DNA of 34,233 bases from Chromera velia (lineage: Eukaryota > Sar > Chromeraceae), in NCBI GenBank assembly GCA_018398765.1, contig JAHBMJ010001072.1, forward strand, positions 1-34,233, given 5' to 3'. Position numbers and translations under genes: made by a program. Numbering within the stretch: the first letter of the stretch is position 1; each line of letters begins with the position of its first letter. Under the pieces are notes generated by a model that ran no database searches, had not been told where the DNA came from, and worked only from the letters and a program-made list of their open reading frames with translations. Shown here piece after piece: positions 29,871 to 34,233 of this stretch.

Positions 29871-30800
29871 CTCCAGCTTCCCAACGCACACACAAGGAAG
29901 CCTTAAAGCCTGCATCCAGACAGACAGTGTGAATAGAATGAGGGCAAGAAAGAAAAAGAGGAGTGGGCATCTCTCTGACAGAATGCAACCGCTTGCCCAG
30001 CGTAACACAAAGAGACGTTTACGGCCAAACTCACCAAAAATCCTAGCACAAAGAGCTCCAGCTTCCCAACACATACATGAGGAAGCCTTAAAGCCTATAT
30101 CCAGACAGACAGTGTAAATAGAATGAGGGCAAGAAAGAAAAAGAGGAGTGGGCATCTCTCTGACAGAATGTAACCGCTTGCCTAGCGTGATAGAAAGAGA
30201 CGCTTGCGGCCAGACTCACCAAAAATCCTAGCACAAAGAGCTCCAGCTCCCCAACGCACACACGAGGAAGCCTTAAAGCCTGCATCCAGACAGACAGTGT
30301 GAATAGAATGAGGGCAAGAAAGAAAAAGAAGGATGGGCATCTCTCTGACACAACGCAACCTCTTGCCGCCTTTGTACACAGAAACTCGCAATCGCAAACT
30401 GACCAGAGAGACGATACAAAAGTAACTCTCCTTCCACACGAAGGGCATGAGGGAGCACCAAACCCTACATCCACGCAGCCAGAATGAAAAGAAGGATGGG
30501 TGAATAGAGGAACCTACGTGGATCATTCCCTGACATGAGTTGACCGACTAAAGCCGCGTTGTACCCAGAGATGCCCAACCCCTAACTGACCAAAGAGACG
30601 AGATGAACGCCACTCCTTCCGCACACCAGAGGCAAGCGAGAGCTCCAAACTCCTACATCCATACCGTATGAAGAGGAAGGAAAAAGGGTAAACAGATGCA
30701 TCAACCCAGGTCTTTCTGACATAACAATTAAAACCCCTTGCCCATACAAAGTGTTGTTTAAAAGGAGACGGTAAAGCTCAGCCCACCTCAAAAGTGCAGC
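29871..30800 (+). repeat. Tandem array, period about 185 bp, five units
   Basis: Units begin at 29,871, 30,056, 30,241, 30,428 and 30,613, each with CTCCAGCTTCC or CTCCTTCC followed by an ACAC-rich phrase. Within the unit come CATCCAGACAGACAGTGTGA, GAATGAGGGCAAGAAAGAAA, GGGCATCTCTCTGACA and CAAAAATCCTAGCACAAAGA. The first three units are nearly identical; the fourth and fifth are diverged but keep spacing and motif order. The period is not a multiple of three at every step, and the long minus-strand frames across it are not conserved between units, so this is a satellite-like repeat and not a coding one. Confidence 0.85.
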
Positions 30801-31009
30801 CACACTACAGCACCGGCGCACGATCCCCAGCGACAGGCCCACAACAAGTGTACTCTACAGAAAATCTGCATAGCAACGTGGAGCTATAACTGAAAGGAAT
30901 GAAGCGGGATCTTTTAATTTCTTCTTTGCTCTCTGACAGATGCCTCGGCCTGCAAAAGCATATAATCGGATTTCTACCATACAGCCGAATATTCGGATTG
31001 GGATGCGTG

Positions 31010-31140
31010 CGTCAGTCAAGCGTGGCAGCCCGCGTGGGCCGGTTGGGGCAGGCCGCGGCACAGACGCACGTACGTACGGCGCGGCGCTGCATGCCACGCG
31101 CGGCATGCACGCAGACCCGCCGGCCCGGCCTGCCACTATG
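31010..31140. repeat. GC-rich palindrome-dense block
   Basis: A block of about 130 bp is much richer in GC than its surroundings. It includes a perfect stem TGCATGCC and GGCATGCA around a six-base loop (31,088-31,109), CGTACGTACG at about 31,068-31,077, and GCCGGCCCGGCC near 31,119. An AT-rich stretch with TTTAAACTAGTTTAAACT follows directly and ends at the truncated copia relic. Confidence 0.7.
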
Positions 31141-31274
31141 CTATAACACTTCCAACCTTCACTCTCATACACTCCGGGCTCTAATTTAAAACCTTTAAAA
31201 ACAACAAAAGAATCACTAAAAATACACTTAAACGATTTTGAATATGTTTAAACTAGTTTAAACTGTTTGTATAT

Positions 31275-33610
31275 TTAAAAAAAATTTGGAGTCGGAATTA
31301 GTGTTAGAGTCAGTCTAGTCCCGTTTTCACATGGATTCACGTGACTCATCATTTTTTTGACTACAGTCGGATCAACGGGAACGATCCGAGGGAGGGGACG
31401 TCTCTTCTTCTCCTTTTCCGCAATCACACGAGCGAGCTCTTCTTTTAATTTCCTTAGACGCTCTCTCAGCGCTTCTTCCTTCTCTTCATCATTTTGTGTA
31501 GCCTGCACTTCCTCTCTACTTTCCAGGACCTGCGCACGAAGCGCATTCCTATCGCTGTCTACCCCCTAATCCACCTCAACGTCTTGAGCGACAGAGGATG
31601 GAGGCACACCCCCTCCGTCTTCTCTTTCCTCTCTCTTTGGCAGCCGTCTGGCCCCCCTTTTGGGCTCTGAGTCCCTCTCTGCTTCCTCTCTTTCCTCTCT
31701 CTCCCCTTCTTCTCCCCCCTCCTGCTGTGCATGCATCTCGAGCTCAGCCTGACTTATCTGAATTTGTATGCCTGCAGGGCTCTGAAGGGGAAAAGAGAAA
31801 GGCTGTGCACCTCCTATGTCCGACGACACAGAAGTTGCAATATAGCGCTCACACAGTCGAGCAGCTGTGTGAGAGACAGAAGGAAAGAAACGAGCAGACG
31901 CGAAAGAAGAAGAGAACTGTGCAGGAGGACGATCTCCCGCATCGCAAGGCACCTCCTCAACATCAACATCCGAGAAGGCCCCATCATCCACCTCATCTGA
32001 CCCCCTCCCCTCACCCCCCAATCCTGGAGACACCCCAAAAAGAGAAGGAGAAGACGAGTAAGAAGAAAAAGAATCATTTATATTCCCACCCTGCCCCCCC
32101 TCCCCTTTCGATTCCCCAGGAGAAGAGAGAGAAGAGTCAAACAGTTTGCGATCCATGCCTCTCTACGCAACAAGTGAGACAAAAGAGGGAGGAATACGAA
32201 TGGGCTTCCAACCATTGTTCTTTCTAATTATTACCTTCACTACATTTGAGTTTTCGATTCCTCCAAAGAAGCCCTCAACACCATACACAGGCTCTTCGTC
32301 TTTCTTTCTCGGACGGGCATCGTATACACACACACGATCACCAACAGTGATGGAAGGAATCTCTACTGCACGTTTTTCTCCAAAGAAAGCACAAACAGAG
32401 GACTTACCGGTGATAGTCGAGACGTAATTGTTCAATTCTTGAACCACTCCCTGGAACAGCCACTTTTCGGTGTAGGGGGGAAGACCGGTTTGTCTCCTCA
32501 CCTTCCGAAGGAGACGCTTCACTGTCCAATTTGCTCTCTCCCCCTGGCCCTGATGTTGAGGGATGTAGTCCGCCCCCCTCCGGTGAAAAATTCTCTCTTC
32601 CTGACAAAAGTGATCGTACTACCCTTTCTTGTCCCCCGAGAACTCTTTTCCATTGTCTGTTTGTATAACCTTGATCTTTCCACAGCGAGGCTCAAAGCGA
32701 CGCACGACCGAACAGAGATGTCTGACTGCCTGTGCCTTGCATCCAAGAATCTGTCCATCCATCAGTCTTCCTTTTCTTTCAGTTAGAAGACTTGCCGGCA
32801 CCCCCCCAGACAAAAAGAGAAGATCTTGTGTCCAATGAGATCCTAATCTCTCTGGCACCCCCCCTCCTTGCCTGGCTGGTATCCGTCTCATCTCTGTATT
32901 GACCTCAGAGTCTCTGCACTCCCTGCAGTCAATTCCTTTTCTGCACTCTTCTACCGTCACTCGGTGTGCCATGCCTTTCTCTCTGAAGCATGTATAGAGC
33001 CGTCTCCCTGTCGCATGCCCGAACCTACCATGCCACAAATTTCTGTAGGGGACATGTGCTCTGTGCATTGCTGTGCCCACGAGACGGAAAGCTTCGCCTT
33101 GTCGGGCATCCGCTCCCTGGCAGCCTTATCGGTGCCTGAAGAAATCAAAGAAGAAAAATCTGAAACAATGGTCAGGTATACACAGTCCTTTCTGTCTGCA
33201 CTCAAATAAGATTCAGAGGGAGGAGAAGAAGACGACAGAGAGAGAACACGCACTATATGCACCCCATCTGTCTCATACAAACGAGCTCTCACTGCACCAC
33301 CCCCCTTGCCAGGAAATTTAACCCAAAAGGGAGGGTCCACTTTCTGCATCCTGCAACCCCTCACTGAGAGGAGAGACACAGGGACTGACGATTTGAAGGC
33401 CCCTCTCAGAAGAGGACAAACGGGCTCTCTGTCCACCCCCTCAAGCAGAGGTGATGCCTCCACCTCCTCAGCACATACCATCTCTCCCCCCGAGGCCTCC
33501 TCATACCTGAACTCACAGGGTCTGCGGGAAATAATCGAGTCCTCGAGATCCCCCCCAATCAAATGCCGACTGCAACCCGTATTAGCAACAGGGGACTTCT
33601 TTCTCTACGC
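31275..33610 (-). pseudogene. Copia protease-integrase relic, truncated before RT
   Basis: Reading down the minus strand, ANTGCSRHLIGGD (Asn codon 33,583-33,581) stands where copia protease has a DTG or DSG triad. Next comes a GAG-pre-integrase HHCC finger with His at 33,032 and 33,017 and two Cys at about 32,927 and 32,918. Integrase follows, with Asp at about 32,825, Asp in IQTDNGKEF at about 32,657, and Glu in GQGERANW at about 32,540; the last two lie 38 residues apart. A C-terminal VGDRVCVYDARP segment and then an acidic linker with a coiled-coil-like EALRERLRKLKEELARV end at TAA 31,275. In-frame TAG codons lie at 33,605, 32,619, 32,163 and 31,566, and one frameshift near 33,105. Reverse transcriptase is absent. 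Confidence 0.85.
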
Positions 33611-34233
33611 CCATCTCGACTCCCCTCTGCTCCCCGCTGCCCCCACACGCTCCTTCCTTTCCTCCTCTCCGCCTGTGTCATCATCATTGCTGAGGGGGGC
33701 GAAAGAATTTTCGAGGCGGATCCCCCCCCCAACTTGCACACCCTTCTTAAAGCCCGAGCGTGGTCAGACGCTGCTGCGCCCCCCCCCCCCNAACCCAAAA
33801 GGGAGGGTCCACTTTCTGCATCCTGCAACCCCTCACTGAGAGGAGAGACACAGGGACTGACGATTTGAAGGCCCCTCTCAGAAGAGGACAAACGGGCTCT
33901 CTGTCCACCCCCTCAAGCAGAGGTGATGCCTCCACCTCCTCAGCACATACCATCTCTCCCCCCGAGGCCTCCTCATACCTGAACTCACAGGGTCTGCGGG
34001 AAATAATCGAGTCCTCGAGATCCCCCCCAATCAAATGCCGACTGCAACCCGTATTAGCAACAGGGGACTTCTTTCTCTACGCCCATCTCGACTCCCCTCT
34101 GCTCCCCGCTGCCCCCACACGCTCCTTCCTTTCCTCCTCTCCGCCTGTGTCATCATCATTGCTGAGGGGGGCGAAAGAATTTTCGAGGCGGATCCCCCCC
34201 CCAACTTGCACACCCTTCTTAAAGCCCGAGCGT
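33320..34233. repeat. 442 bp exact duplication joined at poly-C plus N
   Basis: Bases 33,320-33,761 and 33,792-34,233 read identically, with an offset of 472. Between them are 28 unique bases, a run of C and a single N. The second copy runs to the window edge and repeats the protease part of the minus-strand copia relic. An exact repeat beside an N and a homopolymer is best read as an assembly overlap that was not merged, not as a biological duplication. Confidence 0.85.

Noticed and set aside
29463-30474. Long minus-strand frames with repeated peptides
   Set aside because: They run through the 185 bp array; frames shift between units and are not conserved in the diverged units.
29871-30800. 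CRISPR-like array
   Set aside because: Whole 185 bp units repeat, with no alternation of short repeats and unique spacers, and the setting is eukaryotic.

Overview
The window looks like nuclear DNA of a eukaryote. A recognisable gene is split by spliceosomal introns, dinucleotide and tetranucleotide microsatellites are abundant, and much of the rest is decayed mobile elements and diverged repeats. There are no bacterial operons, ribosome-binding sites, rRNA genes or CRISPR arrays. An intron-rich alga or other protist is plausible, but the sequence does not let me name the organism. Two runs of N or homopolymer joins (12,285-12,297 and 33,791) show it is assembled sequence.

Layout. Positions 1 to about 9,000 are AT-rich and carry no gene I can support, but hold anciently duplicated blocks (2.53 kb offset pair, and a tandem pair at 3,041-4,380). 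Positions 9,196-13,019 (minus strand) hold the one confident host gene, a TMEM18-family three-pass membrane protein in three exons. Its first intron is 2.7 kb long and full of CAGA, CA and GA repeats. Positions 13,672-20,330 (plus) are a decayed Ty1/copia-type retrotransposon with an unrecognised N-terminal part, an acidic linker, reverse transcriptase and RNase H. It carries about 20 in-frame stops and almost no frameshifts, and is broken by a 0.6 kb insertion. Positions 20,995-22,108 (plus) contain short segments that splice into one open frame, a possible small host gene of unknown function.

Positions 24,400-27,430 are a graveyard: a tRNA-like SINE head, an hAT transposase C-terminus, and gag-like coding scraps. 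Positions 28,000-28,800 are microsatellite, 29,870-30,800 is a five-unit array with a period near 185 bp, and 31,275-33,610 (minus) is a second copia relic carrying protease and integrase but no reverse transcriptase. The last 442 bp repeat an earlier 442 bp exactly and are probably an assembly artefact.

I did not find a new functional system. The most noteworthy points are the TMEM18 gene hidden across separate reading frames, the stop-rich but frame-preserved retroelement with matching Asp-to-Asn changes at protease and polymerase catalytic positions, and the spliced-frame candidate gene beside it.
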